Source of the DNA: JBGTIS01 sp041745535
GTDB taxonomy: Bacteria > Bacteroidota > Bacteroidia > Cytophagales > Cyclobacteriaceae
Direction: 5' to 3'
Assembly: GCA_041745535.1 (NCBI GenBank)
Contig: JBGTIS010000391.1
Coordinates: 1 to 57,249 of the forward strand
Length of the DNA: 57,249 nt
The notes under the pieces: generated by a model
Database searches by the model: none
Told to the model about the DNA's origin: nothing
The model's input: the letters and a program-made list of their open reading frames with translations, nothing else
Translations under genes and position numbers: made by a program
Shown: positions 34,190 through 43,834 of the stretch, one piece after another
Numbering within the stretch: the stretch's first letter is position 1
Layout: every line of letters begins with the position of its first letter

Positions 34190-37012
34190 TTAGTTGAGAA
34201 ATTCGTCGTAGGTAATGGAAAGAAAGAACATTTTACCTACAAAAGGAGCGGCGATATTGGTGCGGTAATCGCCTCCTGCCAGGTTGGTACCTCCCAGTTT
34301 AACTACTGTTTTTATGGGTTTTATTTTGTAGTTAACCTGTGCGTCCAACACACCGAATTCCGGGATAAGGGCTTCACCAAAAGAGTTTTGCCATTTGAAT
34401 TCCTGCTGATACCGGTAAGAAATACTGAAACCCAGATTTTCAATAATTTCCCTGTTTCCTACTGAAATATTGAACCGATTTTTTGGTGTATTAAATCCGG
34501 GCTGAAAATCACTGGTTTCTGATTCGGCCAGGCTAAAAGTAGCATATGAATAATTACCGGAAAAGAAATAATCCATCGGCAGGTTATAAGAAACACCCAG
34601 CCCTAAGCCCCATGAGGATAGCTCTTCCTTCGCGTTTACATTAGGGCGCCAGGCAGTAAGCGCCGGTATGGTTACCCCTTTATGAACCGTAGGATTAATA
34701 TTTCTAACATTTTGCTGGGCCAGAAAATCTTTGTAGTCGTTGTGATAATAATTGACATCCACCATCAGATTTTTAGCAAACACGCCTTTGTATCCTACTT
34801 CGTAGGCAATTAGTTTTTCGGGTTGTACAAAATCCAGATAAATTTGTTCCAGCCCCACCGGATTACCAGCGCCATCTACCGGTCTTCCGGCTGCCACCCA
34901 TTGCTGGTACGAACGTTCCGTATAGGCGCCGCCTTCGAATAATCCATACCGTTCGGCATTGGCTTTTGAACCACCCAGCAAAATACCGGTGCTGGCAGGA
35001 AAGTATAAAAACTGAGCCTGTGTTTGGGGATTCCTGAATCCGGTTTGGAATGAGGCCCTGAAATTATGATCATTGGCTAAGGTGTATACCGCGGAAATTC
35101 TGGGGGTAACCTGTCCTTCAAAATTCTCATTTTTATCGTAACGGACTGAACCGGTTAGTTTGAGTTTATCGGCTAGTAACCGCTTGGAAAGTTGCGTATA
35201 AACGCCAAATTCATCAATGGTTATTCTGCTGTTTTTACCGGTTCCTTCCGGATCTTCATTAAAAACTGTTCCATCCGAAAATAAATCATATCGTCTGAAA
35301 TTTCCACCTACCTGTATCTCGATAAATTCTACCAGATTTTTAAAGTTATAGTTAAATTCAGCATGATACAAGTTGGAGAGGGCTACCAGCCTTGCCCCGT
35401 TTTCAGTCTGGAATTTTGCTTCCCGTATCCGCTTGATGCTATCCTGCAGACTGCCGTTGTTTTTTACTTCGGTTAGAAACCGATCAGCAACCTGTCGTGC
35501 GTACGCATGAGCAGCTTCCGGATTACCGGCGGGTACCGCTTCGCCGGTAGCAGGATTTACCGCATACCCCTGGATGGCCAGCACATAGGATTGGCCGTAG
35601 TCAGGTGCCCACCCCCCGATGACAGCACCATTTTCTCCTCTGATCGCGGAGGGGCGGATGGCTTCGTTCACAAAAGCGCCCAAGGCAGTCAGGTTGTACG
35701 AATCGCCAGCATCTTCGGAAGTGCGGTAGGCGCGCGCAAAAAAGTTGTCTGACCGAATCTCAGCTTTAATGAAATCCTGGTTAAAATTTCTTAACACATA
35801 TTTTTCACCACCCTGGTAAATAGAATTGCCACCGCCATACCGGTAACTTAAAATAGCTTCAACTTCATCGCTAAGGCGATAGTGTAAAGCGACATCTCCT
35901 TTTATACTTCTGGCGGAAAAGTCATTGATGAGAGCATCTTCCTGAAAACCGGTCCGGGTCACCTGTAGGGTACCAAATGGTGCTCCTAAAGCAATTGGAA
36001 TTACCGTTTCATCGCCATACAGGTTCATGCCATCAAAATCCGAATCGCCGGGGATGTTAGGCTCCAGACCTGGAGTAGTGGCATCTCGGTAGGAATTCCG
36101 GTCGTTGGTATAGTCATTGCCAATCCAGTCTTCAGCATCGAAATAAGACAAATTGACTTTAAAGGCAAATCGGTTTTTAAAAGCTTTCGCGTACCTGACC
36201 GATAACCCATAAAGTGGATATGCCTGGTCCTGTGCTTCAGATGTAGTGAGGCCTACCTTTGCCTGGGCGCTGAGTCCCTGGTACTCAAAAGGGCTTTTAC
36301 TATTCATTAACAATATACCATTAAACGCATTAGGCCCGTACAAGGCTGACGACGCCCCCGGAACCAGTTCCACACTCTCCACATCCAGTTCCGAAATCCC
36401 GGTAAGGTTGCCGGTAGGAAAATTCAGCAGCGGCGCTGAGTTGTCCATGCCATCAATTAACTGCACGAAACGCTCATTGGCAATGGCACCAAATCCACGG
36501 GTGTTGATGGCCGGAAAATTTAAACTGCCCTGGTTTACATGCACACCCTTTAAACTGGCAATGGCATCGTAAAAATCAGTGGCCGGTGCCTGCTGAATGC
36601 TAAGAATATCCATTTTCTCAATGGTTACCGGCGACTGCATGATACTTTCTTCTACCCGCGATGCGGACACTACCACTTCCTGGCCCATAATAGTTTGCTC
36701 TTCCAGGTTGATGTTCAGGTTATCGGCACGAGATTCGGTAATTTCTACTTCCCTGGTTTGATAGCCTACTATAGAAATTTGTAAAGTAATCGGAGGGGGT
36801 GTATTCACAATTAAGTTAAAATTTCCATCAGTATCTGTAATGGTTCCTATTACTTTGTTTTTTACTACTATATTAACTCCAACCAGGGCCTCCTGGCTTT
36901 CGGCATCTGTTACCTTTCCACTAATTTCTGTGTTGTTCTGAGCAGAAGCAAACTGGAAAAAGAAAAAGATAAATAGCATGGATAAGGAAAAGTAAGTTAG
37001 TTTTTTTATCAT
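34190..37012 (-). CDS. TonB-dependent receptor with carboxypeptidase-like regulatory domain
   Basis: This 940-residue outer-membrane receptor has a signal peptide (1-24). A carboxypeptidase-D regulatory-like domain covers about 28-108 ('GKVTDAESQEALVGVNIVVK'). A plug covers about 115-235, including 'GVHVNQGSLNFPAINTRGFG' and 'SVELVPGASSALYGPNAFNG', and a long beta-barrel completes it. It is shorter than most SusC proteins and lacks an adjacent SusD, so it is not a classic Sus pair. A SGNH lipoprotein gene follows 30 bases downstream and may process or bind the ligand. The substrate is unknown. Confidence 0.93.
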   Translation of the reverse strand: MIKKLTYFSLSMLFIFFFFQFASAQNNTEISGKVTDAESQEALVGVNIVVKNKVIGTITDTDGNFNLIVNTPPPITLQISIVGYQTREVEITESRADNLNINLEEQTIMGQEVVVSASRVEESIMQSPVTIEKMDILSIQQAPATDFYDAIASLKGVHVNQGSLNFPAINTRGFGAIANERFVQLIDGMDNSAPLLNFPTGNLTGISELDVESVELVPGASSALYGPNAFNGILLMNSKSPFEYQGLSAQAKVGLTTSEAQDQAYPLYGLSVRYAKAFKNRFAFKVNLSYFDAEDWIGNDYTNDRNSYRDATTPGLEPNIPGDSDFDGMNLYGDETVIPIALGAPFGTLQVTRTGFQEDALINDFSARSIKGDVALHYRLSDEVEAILSYRYGGGNSIYQGGEKYVLRNFNQDFIKAEIRSDNFFARAYRTSEDAGDSYNLTALGAFVNEAIRPSAIRGENGAVIGGWAPDYGQSYVLAIQGYAVNPATGEAVPAGNPEAAHAYARQVADRFLTEVKNNGSLQDSIKRIREAKFQTENGARLVALSNLYHAEFNYNFKNLVEFIEIQVGGNFRRYDLFSDGTVFNEDPEGTGKNSRITIDEFGVYTQLSKRLLADKLKLTGSVRYDKNENFEGQVTPRISAVYTLANDHNFRASFQTGFRNPQTQAQFLYFPASTGILLGGSKANAERYGLFEGGAYTERSYQQWVAAGRPVDGAGNPVGLEQIYLDFVQPEKLIAYEVGYKGVFAKNLMVDVNYYHNDYKDFLAQQNVRNINPTVHKGVTIPALTAWRPNVNAKEELSSWGLGLGVSYNLPMDYFFSGNYSYATFSLAESETSDFQPGFNTPKNRFNISVGNREIIENLGFSISYRYQQEFKWQNSFGEALIPEFGVLDAQVNYKIKPIKTVVKLGGTNLAGGDYRTNIAAPFVGKMFFLSITYDEFLN

Positions 37013-37466
37013 AGCTTATTTTGAAAAAAATTAAATAAATACTATTAATTGGGGGTTAAAATTAAAAAAATACTATTTTTTATGCGTTATAATGATAGAT
37101 TTTATAAATATGTATCAAATATAACGGTTTCATTTATACTATTATTATAATATCAAATTCAAACAAAAGTTAAAATTACCTGATCTTTACAAAAGAATTA
37201 AGAAGGATTTGAGCAGTTAAAATAAGAATAAATCTCATTATCTGACATTATTTGACAACTTCTCCATATTTATTTATGGTTATCATTAAGTTTGAACAAA
37301 ATTGTCAGGTCAGAAGCAGGATGAATTCACCAGAAATTTCCTGACCGCCGTAATAGTCAAAATATAGTATGGATGAGTTCGTCTTTGTACTATAACCCTT
37401 GCATCAACAGGAATATACACAACTTTCGAAAACCGTTATTCTCAAAACTTTCAGCACTTCGAGGCT
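37013..37466. other. Divergent intergenic region between the TonB receptor and ABC exporter genes
   Basis: These 454 AT-rich bases separate divergent genes and must hold both promoters. -7-like boxes occur on the minus strand (TATATTTG at 37123-37116) and plus strand (TAAGTTTG at 37287-37294), but neither has a well-spaced TTG. No RNA or open frame was seen. Confidence 0.5.
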
Positions 37467-39233
37467 ATGAATCATAAAGAACCAGAAAAAAAACAAAAGA
37501 AAAGGTCGTTTTCTTCCCTTGCACATGTATTCCATACCATTATCTGGCCCAGAAAAAAACTATTGTTTGTGGGCCTTATCCTCATTATCATCAACCGGCT
37601 GAGTGGTTTGGTACTCCCCGGCTCGTCAAAATACCTGATTGACAACGTAATCGGGAATAAAAACCTAGAAATGTTGAAATGGCTGCTAATTGTGGTGGGC
37701 ATTGCCGTTACCATTCAGGCTGTTTCTTCCTACTTCCTTACCCAGTTGCTGAGTGTGGAAGCACAGGCACTGATCGCCGAACTCAGGGTAAAGCTACAGA
37801 AACAGATTATCCGGTTGCCCACCCGGTATTTCGATAATAACAAAGCCGGGTCTATTGTTACCCGAATCATGTCGGATGTAGAGGGTGTGCGAAACCTGGT
37901 AGGCACCGGGCTGGTACAACTGGTAGGTGGATTTTTAACCTCTATTGTGGCACTGGTATTACTGGTACGGATCAATGCCACTATGACCATATTCGCCATG
38001 TTTCCGCTCATTGTATTCGGACTAATCGCTATGAAAGCATTCTCTTATATCAGACCGATTTTCAGAGAAAGAAATAAAATTAACTCTGACGTAAACGGAC
38101 GGTTAACAGAATCCATCAACGGCATCCGGGTCATCAAAGGTTTTCACGCGGAGAAGGAGGAAGTTCGTATTTTTGAGTCCGGGGTTGACCGGCTTTTCCA
38201 AAATGTGAAGAAAACTTTGGTTTCTACCAGCCTGATCGCCAGTGCCGCCACCCTGTTGCTGGGTGTGGCCAGTATTGGCATCATGGCCATTGGCGGTAAC
38301 CTGATTGTACAGGAAGAAATGACAGTGGGAGATTTTTTCGCTTTTACCTTGTACCTGGGTTTTCTGGTAGCCCCCATTATTCAGATGAGCAATATTGGCA
38401 CCCAAATTACTGAAGCCTTCGCCGGACTGGACCGTATGGATGAAGTACTGGACCTGAGCAGAGAGGGTGAAGAACCTTCCCGAAAATTATCGTTGAATGG
38501 CATTCAGGGCAACCTTATTTTTGACCAGGTAAGTTTTGAATATGAAAATGGAAAAGAAGTAATCCATGAAATAAATTTTGAAGCCCCGGCAGGTTCCGTT
38601 ACCGCATTGGTGGGCAGTTCCGGTTCAGGAAAAAGTACCATTGCCGGTCTGGCCGCTTCATTTTTACAACCTATATCAGGTAAAATTCTGATTGACAATC
38701 AGAATTTAGCGGATGTTACCCTGGACAGTTACCGTAGTAATCTCGGGGTTGTTTTACAGGATGATTTCTTATTCGAAGGTACCATCCGGGAAAACATCCT
38801 GTTTTCAAAACCTGATGCCACGGAAGAGGAAATCCTACTAGCCGTAAAGGCAGCACACGTAAAAGAATTTACCGACCGGTTTGAAGCGGGCCTGGATACC
38901 CTGATTGGAGAAAGAGGCATAAAATTATCGGGTGGGCAACGGCAACGCATTGCCATTGCCCGTGCCCTGCTGGCCGACCCTAAAATTCTGATTCTGGATG
39001 AAGCTACTTCCAACCTGGATACTGAAAGTGAATTATTTATACAGGAGAGCTTGAATAACCTGATGCAGGGCCGCACCACCATCGTAATTGCCCACCGGCT
39101 GAGCACCATCAGAAAAGCGAATCAGATTCTCGTAATTGAAGATGGCAGCATCCGGGAAAGAGGTACCCACGATGAGCTCATCAAAAAAGAAGGAAGGTAT
39201 TACCAGTTATATACCTATCAGGCAAGAATTTAA
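37467..39233 (+). CDS. MsbA-like ABC exporter (fused permease and ATPase)
   Basis: The 588-residue half-transporter works as a homodimer. Six membrane helices fill residues about 30-320 (type IV exporter fold). The ATPase shows Walker A 'GSSGSGKST' (Lys389), Q-loop 'VVLQDDFLFEGT', signature 'LSGGQRQRIAIARALL', and Walker B 'ILILDEATSNLD', then the H-loop 'IAHRLSTI'. Sequence and domain order fit the MsbA/lipid A or multidrug exporter family; the substrate cannot be fixed. Its stop overlaps the convergent symporter gene by 4 bases. Confidence 0.93.
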   Translation: MNHKEPEKKQKKRSFSSLAHVFHTIIWPRKKLLFVGLILIIINRLSGLVLPGSSKYLIDNVIGNKNLEMLKWLLIVVGIAVTIQAVSSYFLTQLLSVEAQALIAELRVKLQKQIIRLPTRYFDNNKAGSIVTRIMSDVEGVRNLVGTGLVQLVGGFLTSIVALVLLVRINATMTIFAMFPLIVFGLIAMKAFSYIRPIFRERNKINSDVNGRLTESINGIRVIKGFHAEKEEVRIFESGVDRLFQNVKKTLVSTSLIASAATLLLGVASIGIMAIGGNLIVQEEMTVGDFFAFTLYLGFLVAPIIQMSNIGTQITEAFAGLDRMDEVLDLSREGEEPSRKLSLNGIQGNLIFDQVSFEYENGKEVIHEINFEAPAGSVTALVGSSGSGKSTIAGLAASFLQPISGKILIDNQNLADVTLDSYRSNLGVVLQDDFLFEGTIRENILFSKPDATEEEILLAVKAAHVKEFTDRFEAGLDTLIGERGIKLSGGQRQRIAIARALLADPKILILDEATSNLDTESELFIQESLNNLMQGRTTIVIAHRLSTIRKANQILVIEDGSIRERGTHDELIKKEGRYYQLYTYQARI

Positions 39234-40753
39234 TTGCTTTTCGTTAGTTCATTTTCCGGGATATGCTCAAAAAACGGGCGCCATTTTTCTTTGGGTGAAG
39301 GTGGCGTTAATAAACTCACCACAACAAGCGATATTACTGAAACCACTACTGCCGGAATGGCAATATAATCGGTATCCATTGGGAAAGAAATGCCTACCAA
39401 TGAAACACCTGAGGTTCCTTCCAGAATTTCGTTCAGGGAAGAAATAATAATCACCGTAACCATACCCGACAAAATAGAAGCGATGCCGCCGGCTGGTGTA
39501 ACCCTTTTCCAGAAAAACGCGGCCAGCAGTGCAGGCGCCAGCGAAGCGCCAATCATGGTATACGAGATGAAGGCCAGTTCCAAAATGGTTTCAAACTGCG
39601 ACACCATTAAAAAAGCAAGAATGCCCAGCACCACAATAGAAACGCGCTGAATCAAAAGGATTTGTTTGGAGGTAGCACTCTTAAAGATAAAGGTTTGAAA
39701 AATATCACGGGTAACATTGGTGGAAGTTACCATCAAAAAGGTGTTTCCTGTGGAAAGAATAATAGAAACACCCGCCGCAAACAGCAACGAACCGGCAAAA
39801 GGAGATACCTGTTCGTAGCCTATGCGTAAAATAATTTCTTCGGCCATGGCCCGGTTAACCGATCCGTCTGCCATAAAAAAGCGTGGATCATCGGCATAAA
39901 TGGCATATCCAACCAGCGCGATGCTACACATCATCACCTCAATAAAAACTACCCCGATCAGCATTCCCAAAACCGCTTTTTTGGCCGATTTGGCATCCTT
40001 GGCCGAAGAGAATTTCTGATAAATGCTGCTTTCGCTGAGCAAAAGCAGAAATGTGGGCAAAATAATTCCAATGATCCAACCCACATCATGCCCCTCAAAC
40101 ATAGAAAGATAAGCAGGATTTTTCACTTCAATGGTTTGAATCACTTCCCGCAATCCCCCATGCGACTGAATGGACAGCGGCAGCACCACGATCATTGCCA
40201 TAATCATGACAACGCCATTAAAAATATCGATGGAAACGATAGAAACCATACCGGCGGCAACGGTAAAGGCGATGATTACCGCACAGGAAATGATCATTCC
40301 CGTTTCCTGACTGATATCTCCCTGGGTAAGAATATTAATAAATCTGCCACCGCCCTTGAACTGGTATCCGGCAATTACCAGATAGGCAATTATGATGGTA
40401 ACCGTTCCTAAAATGCGGGCAAGCCGGTTATACCGTTCTTCCAGGATGTCGGTAAGGGTATATTTGGCAATATTCCGCACTTTTTCAGCGATAAAATAAA
40501 CTACCACGATGCCAATCCAGGCACCCATAGAGAACCACAGTTCAGAAAAACCAGATCGGAAGGTTAATCCGGCAGTACCAAACAAACTACCTGACCCAAT
40601 CCAGGTACACACCAGGGTACCCACCAGCAGATAAACCGGCACGCCCCTACCTGCTACCATAAAATCGTCACCAGATTTTATCGAACGACTTTTATATATA
40701 ATAACACCGATCAGCAGCAGCACATACGTTAATGTAACAACAATGTAGATCAT
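39230..40753 (-). CDS. Sodium:solute symporter family protein
   Basis: The 507-residue inner-membrane protein has about thirteen helices. 'GDDFMVAGRGVPVYLLVGTL' followed by 'WIGSGSLFGTAGLTFRSGF' and 'EVMMCSIALVGYAIYADD' are typical of the SSS (SLC5) family. The well-known 'FTLTDILEERYN' stretch is also visible ('YTLTDILEERYNRLARILG'). The substrate (sugar, amino acid, pantothenate and so on) is not deducible. It follows the LemA-like gene by 19 bases on the same strand. Confidence 0.92.
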   Translation of the reverse strand: MIYIVVTLTYVLLLIGVIIYKSRSIKSGDDFMVAGRGVPVYLLVGTLVCTWIGSGSLFGTAGLTFRSGFSELWFSMGAWIGIVVVYFIAEKVRNIAKYTLTDILEERYNRLARILGTVTIIIAYLVIAGYQFKGGGRFINILTQGDISQETGMIISCAVIIAFTVAAGMVSIVSIDIFNGVVMIMAMIVVLPLSIQSHGGLREVIQTIEVKNPAYLSMFEGHDVGWIIGIILPTFLLLLSESSIYQKFSSAKDAKSAKKAVLGMLIGVVFIEVMMCSIALVGYAIYADDPRFFMADGSVNRAMAEEIILRIGYEQVSPFAGSLLFAAGVSIILSTGNTFLMVTSTNVTRDIFQTFIFKSATSKQILLIQRVSIVVLGILAFLMVSQFETILELAFISYTMIGASLAPALLAAFFWKRVTPAGGIASILSGMVTVIIISSLNEILEGTSGVSLVGISFPMDTDYIAIPAVVVSVISLVVVSLLTPPSPKEKWRPFFEHIPENELTKSN

Positions 40754-40772
40754 AGGGGAAGTTTTAATAAGT

Positions 40773-41288
40773 TTATTTCAGTACCTCGACCCAGTTGGGC
40801 GCATCCACTGGTTTAAAGTGCATCAGGCCTGCTACCCATTTGGTAGGTAAGGTGGTAACCATCTGGTTGTAATCGTTCAGGCGGTAAATAAAGGATGAAA
40901 CCGCTTTCCTGTAAAAGTCGTCAGAAATCTCTAATTGTTTATATAGGGTTTCATAACTTTCGTCGTCGTCAACGGCAGGTGGTAAAGAGGTAAATACCAA
41001 TGTGGTATTATGCTCTACTTTAACTTTTTCAGTCGCACTCATATCTTTAATGGTGCTATCGTTCAGGTTTCCCGTAGCTTTTGTGAACAGATTTACCAGC
41101 GACGCGTTATTCTGACTGGCTACCTTGGCCAGTTGTCGCAGGGTGGCGTTTCTGAGTGCCGCGTATTTGAAAATCTCCTCTGATTTTTGGTTCAGCAGTT
41201 CACGTTTGTTTTTGAGGCTATTATAATTTACAATTCCCCACAAAAAAATGAATGCAAGTAAAGCTACAATAATTGGTAAATAACCCAT
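40773..41288 (-). CDS. LemA-like membrane protein, divergent
   Basis: The 171-residue protein has an N-terminal helix (residues 3-22). 'VNYNSLKNKRELLNQKSEEI' and further long helices follow, ending near 'YNQMVTTLPTKWVAGLMHF'. The 'YNSL' start and late 'YN..v..P' match the LemA fold, a helical domain exposed outside the membrane, although the middle is poorly conserved. The function of LemA proteins is unknown. It is probably co-transcribed with the symporter. Confidence 0.6.
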   Translation of the reverse strand: MGYLPIIVALLAFIFLWGIVNYNSLKNKRELLNQKSEEIFKYAALRNATLRQLAKVASQNNASLVNLFTKATGNLNDSTIKDMSATEKVKVEHNTTLVFTSLPPAVDDDESYETLYKQLEISDDFYRKAVSSFIYRLNDYNQMVTTLPTKWVAGLMHFKPVDAPNWVEVLK

Positions 41289-41394
41289 ATATTCAATTTG
41301 AGGTCATTCAATTATTCACATCTCGATGCCCTATTCAACGGTTCAGAAATATCGCTTCAAGTTTAGTATAACCTGTGAGACCTTTAAAAGATAA

Positions 41395-42366
41395 TTATAT
41401 ACTCATAATTTTCACCAAACGTAAAAGTTCCTGATTCAGCGGTTTGGATGTATTGATACTTTCTTTAAAACTTGAATAAACCAGTTTGCCATTAATAATG
41501 CCGGCCATCATATTGGCTTTTCCACTCAGTAATCCTTCAATGGCAGCTAATCCTAAACGGCTGGCCAATATCCGATCGCGGGCAGTGGGTGCTCCACCCC
41601 GCTGAATATGGCCCAGGGTAGTTACCCTAATGTCCTTATCAGGCATTTTTTCCTTTACCTGGGCAGCGGTAGTAATGGCCCCTCCTGCTTCATCTCCTTC
41701 CGCAATTAATACGATAGAAGAAGTTTTGGAAAGCCTGCTGTTCTGTTCCAACGTATGCACCACATCGTCAATGGATGTACTGGTTTCCGGTACCATAATC
41801 AGTTCAGCACCTCCACCAATACCACATTCCAGGGCTATGTAACCCGTATGGCGACCCATCACCTCAATAAAAAATATCCGGTCGTGCGAGTTGGCCGTAT
41901 CCCTTATTTTATCGATGGCATCCAGGGCTGTATTAACAGCGGTGTCAAAGCCAATGGTGGTATCGGTACCATACAGGTCGTTGTCAATGGTACCGGGAAC
42001 CCCTACCGTAGGTATGCCGTATTCGTCGTAGAATACGCTGGCCCCGGTAAAGGAGCCATCACCACCAATTACCACCAAACCTTCAATACCACGGCGCTGA
42101 ATTTGCTGATAAGCTTTTGCCCGGCCTTCTTTGGTACGGAACTCCGCGCTTCTGGCGGACTTCAAAATCGTGCCACCCCGCTGTATGATGTTACTTACAG
42201 AATAGGATTTCATTTTGTAAATATCGCCCTCGATCATACCATTGTATCCGTACCGGATACCATATGCCTCCACACCATGATATATAGCCCCTCTAATTAC
42301 CGCTCGTACACAGGCATTCATACCGGGTGCATCACCTCCCGAGGTCAATACTGCGATCTTTTTCAT
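41395..42366 (-). CDS. pfkA: ATP-dependent 6-phosphofructokinase
   Basis: The 323-residue enzyme phosphorylates fructose 6-phosphate. Visible motifs are 'TSGGDAPGMNACVRAVIR' (from residue 8), 'GGDGSFTGA', the catalytic 'PGTIDNDLYGTDTTIGFDTA', 'MGRHTGYIA', and 'LGHIQRGGAPTARDRILA'. The glycine in 'GGDGS' and the spacing indicate the ATP-dependent type rather than PPi. The length is standard for the bacterial enzyme. It is divergent from the DegT aminotransferase gene. Confidence 0.97.
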   Translation of the reverse strand: MKKIAVLTSGGDAPGMNACVRAVIRGAIYHGVEAYGIRYGYNGMIEGDIYKMKSYSVSNIIQRGGTILKSARSAEFRTKEGRAKAYQQIQRRGIEGLVVIGGDGSFTGASVFYDEYGIPTVGVPGTIDNDLYGTDTTIGFDTAVNTALDAIDKIRDTANSHDRIFFIEVMGRHTGYIALECGIGGGAELIMVPETSTSIDDVVHTLEQNSRLSKTSSIVLIAEGDEAGGAITTAAQVKEKMPDKDIRVTTLGHIQRGGAPTARDRILASRLGLAAIEGLLSGKANMMAGIINGKLVYSSFKESINTSKPLNQELLRLVKIMSI

Positions 42367-42495
42367 TTATTGCTCTTGTTACTGGTAAAATTTATTAAAA
42401 TAGCTTTCAGTTTTTTAGGGTAATGCTTGTATCTTAATAAATATCTTAATGATATTCGTTTTACGAATCTGACTTCAATTATAATCAAAAAAACA

Positions 42496-42528
42496 GGTTC
42501 TATAAAATTCTTTGTAAAATATAGAACC
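42496..42528. repeat. Perfect inverted repeat GGTTCTATA/TATAGAACC between divergent genes
   Basis: The 9-bp arms 42496-42504 and 42520-42528 have a 15-base spacer. Since both flanking genes point away, a terminator is not expected; an operator or 5' UTR hairpin is more likely. Confidence 0.5.
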
Positions 42529-42589
42529 AATATTTTTAATTCTTAACAATTTTTAAGCGAACCGTTAATTTTTTACGAACCACCATTTC

Positions 42590-43690
42590 ATGCATGTTCC
42601 TTTCGTAGATCTTAAAAAACAATACCTTGCGCACAGGCAGGAAATTGATCAGGCACTGGTAAACGTATTCGAAAAAAGTATTTTCGCTTCTGATGAAACC
42701 ATCAGCGATTTTGAAAAGCATTTTACCGAATACCTGGACGCTCCTTATTGTATTGCCTGCGGCAACTGTACCGATGCGCTGGAAATTATATTAAGGGCCC
42801 TGGAAATACAGCGGGGTGATGAGGTAATTGTGCCTGCCAACGGTTGGCTTTCTGCCGCTGAAGCAGTGGTTTTGGTAGGAGGCACGCCGGTTTTTGCCGA
42901 TAACCATCCAGACTTTTATACCATTGACCCAAATCAGATTATTACCAAAATAACCTCAAAAACAAAAGCAATCATTCCTATCCATCTGTACGGTCTGCCT
43001 GCTGACACAGATGCTATCAGAGATATTGCCCATCAGCATAATATTAAAATTATTGAAGATTGCGCCCAATCGCATGGCGCCACATACAAAGGAAAAAAAA
43101 CCGGCACCTTGGGCGATGCCGCCGCTTTTATTTTTTATCCTACAAAAAACCTGGGCGCTTATGGCGATGCCGGTGCCATTGTTACTCATAATAAACAATT
43201 GGCTGAAAAATGCGGAATGCTGGCCAATCATGGGCAACGCATCCGAAATCAGCACCAACTGTTAGGAAGGAACAGCCGGATGGATACCCTGCAGGCGGCT
43301 GTATTAAATGTTAAACTCAGGTATCTGGACCAGTGGAATGCGCAACGCGGCAAACATGCCGCACAGTATATGGAGCTGTTGAAAGATACCCCCATTGAAC
43401 TACCCCACGCTCCTGCTCATATGCTTCATGCGTTTCATCTTTTTGTAGTAAGGGTCAAAAACCGGGGGCAGGTAATCGATTATCTTGAAAAAAAAGGCAT
43501 TCTCACGGCCATTCATTATCCAGTAGCCTTGCCCGATATGCCGGTTTTCTCGCATTTACAGACAAAACCGGAAGATTATCCGGTAGCCCGATCCCAGGCC
43601 TCGGAACTGCTATCATTGCCTATTTATCCGGAGCTCACAGCAGCGGCCATTCAATATGTGGCAGCAACCTTAAAAGCCTGCTGCCGGTAA
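42590..43690 (+). CDS. DegT/DnrJ/EryC1/StrS-family sugar aminotransferase
   Basis: This 366-residue PLP enzyme normally aminates a keto-sugar nucleotide. It has 'VPFVDLKKQYLAHRQEID' at the start, 'CGNCTDALEIILRAL', 'IEDCAQSHGATYKGKKTG', and the PLP-binding lysine in 'FYPTKNLGAYGDAGAIVT' (Lys186). 'RNSRMDTLQAAVLNVKL' completes the family pattern. Surface polysaccharide biosynthesis is the usual context, in keeping with the flippase gene a little downstream. The start at 42590 fits the conserved N-terminus directly. Confidence 0.95.
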   Translation: MHVPFVDLKKQYLAHRQEIDQALVNVFEKSIFASDETISDFEKHFTEYLDAPYCIACGNCTDALEIILRALEIQRGDEVIVPANGWLSAAEAVVLVGGTPVFADNHPDFYTIDPNQIITKITSKTKAIIPIHLYGLPADTDAIRDIAHQHNIKIIEDCAQSHGATYKGKKTGTLGDAAAFIFYPTKNLGAYGDAGAIVTHNKQLAEKCGMLANHGQRIRNQHQLLGRNSRMDTLQAAVLNVKLRYLDQWNAQRGKHAAQYMELLKDTPIELPHAPAHMLHAFHLFVVRVKNRGQVIDYLEKKGILTAIHYPVALPDMPVFSHLQTKPEDYPVARSQASELLSLPIYPELTAAAIQYVAATLKACCR

Positions 43691-43719
43691 GGTATTTTTC
43701 AGGAAAAATCTACAGTTCA

Positions 43720-43749
43720 TTTGATCAAATATAATAAAAGTTATTTTTG
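43720..43749 (+). promoter_or_regulatory. Promoter of the yfhO-like gene (TTTG-N18-TAnnTTTG)
   Basis: TTTG at 43720-43723 and TATTTTTG at 43742-43749, with an 18-base spacer, give a complete Bacteroidota consensus, 85 bases before the ATG. Confidence 0.65.
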
Positions 43750-43834
43750 CATCGCGTTTATGCTGAAACTTAGCAGTGATAAAGCGCTTGGGTATTTTTA
43801 TTAAAAAGCCCGCTCACCAAACCAAACTATTTAC

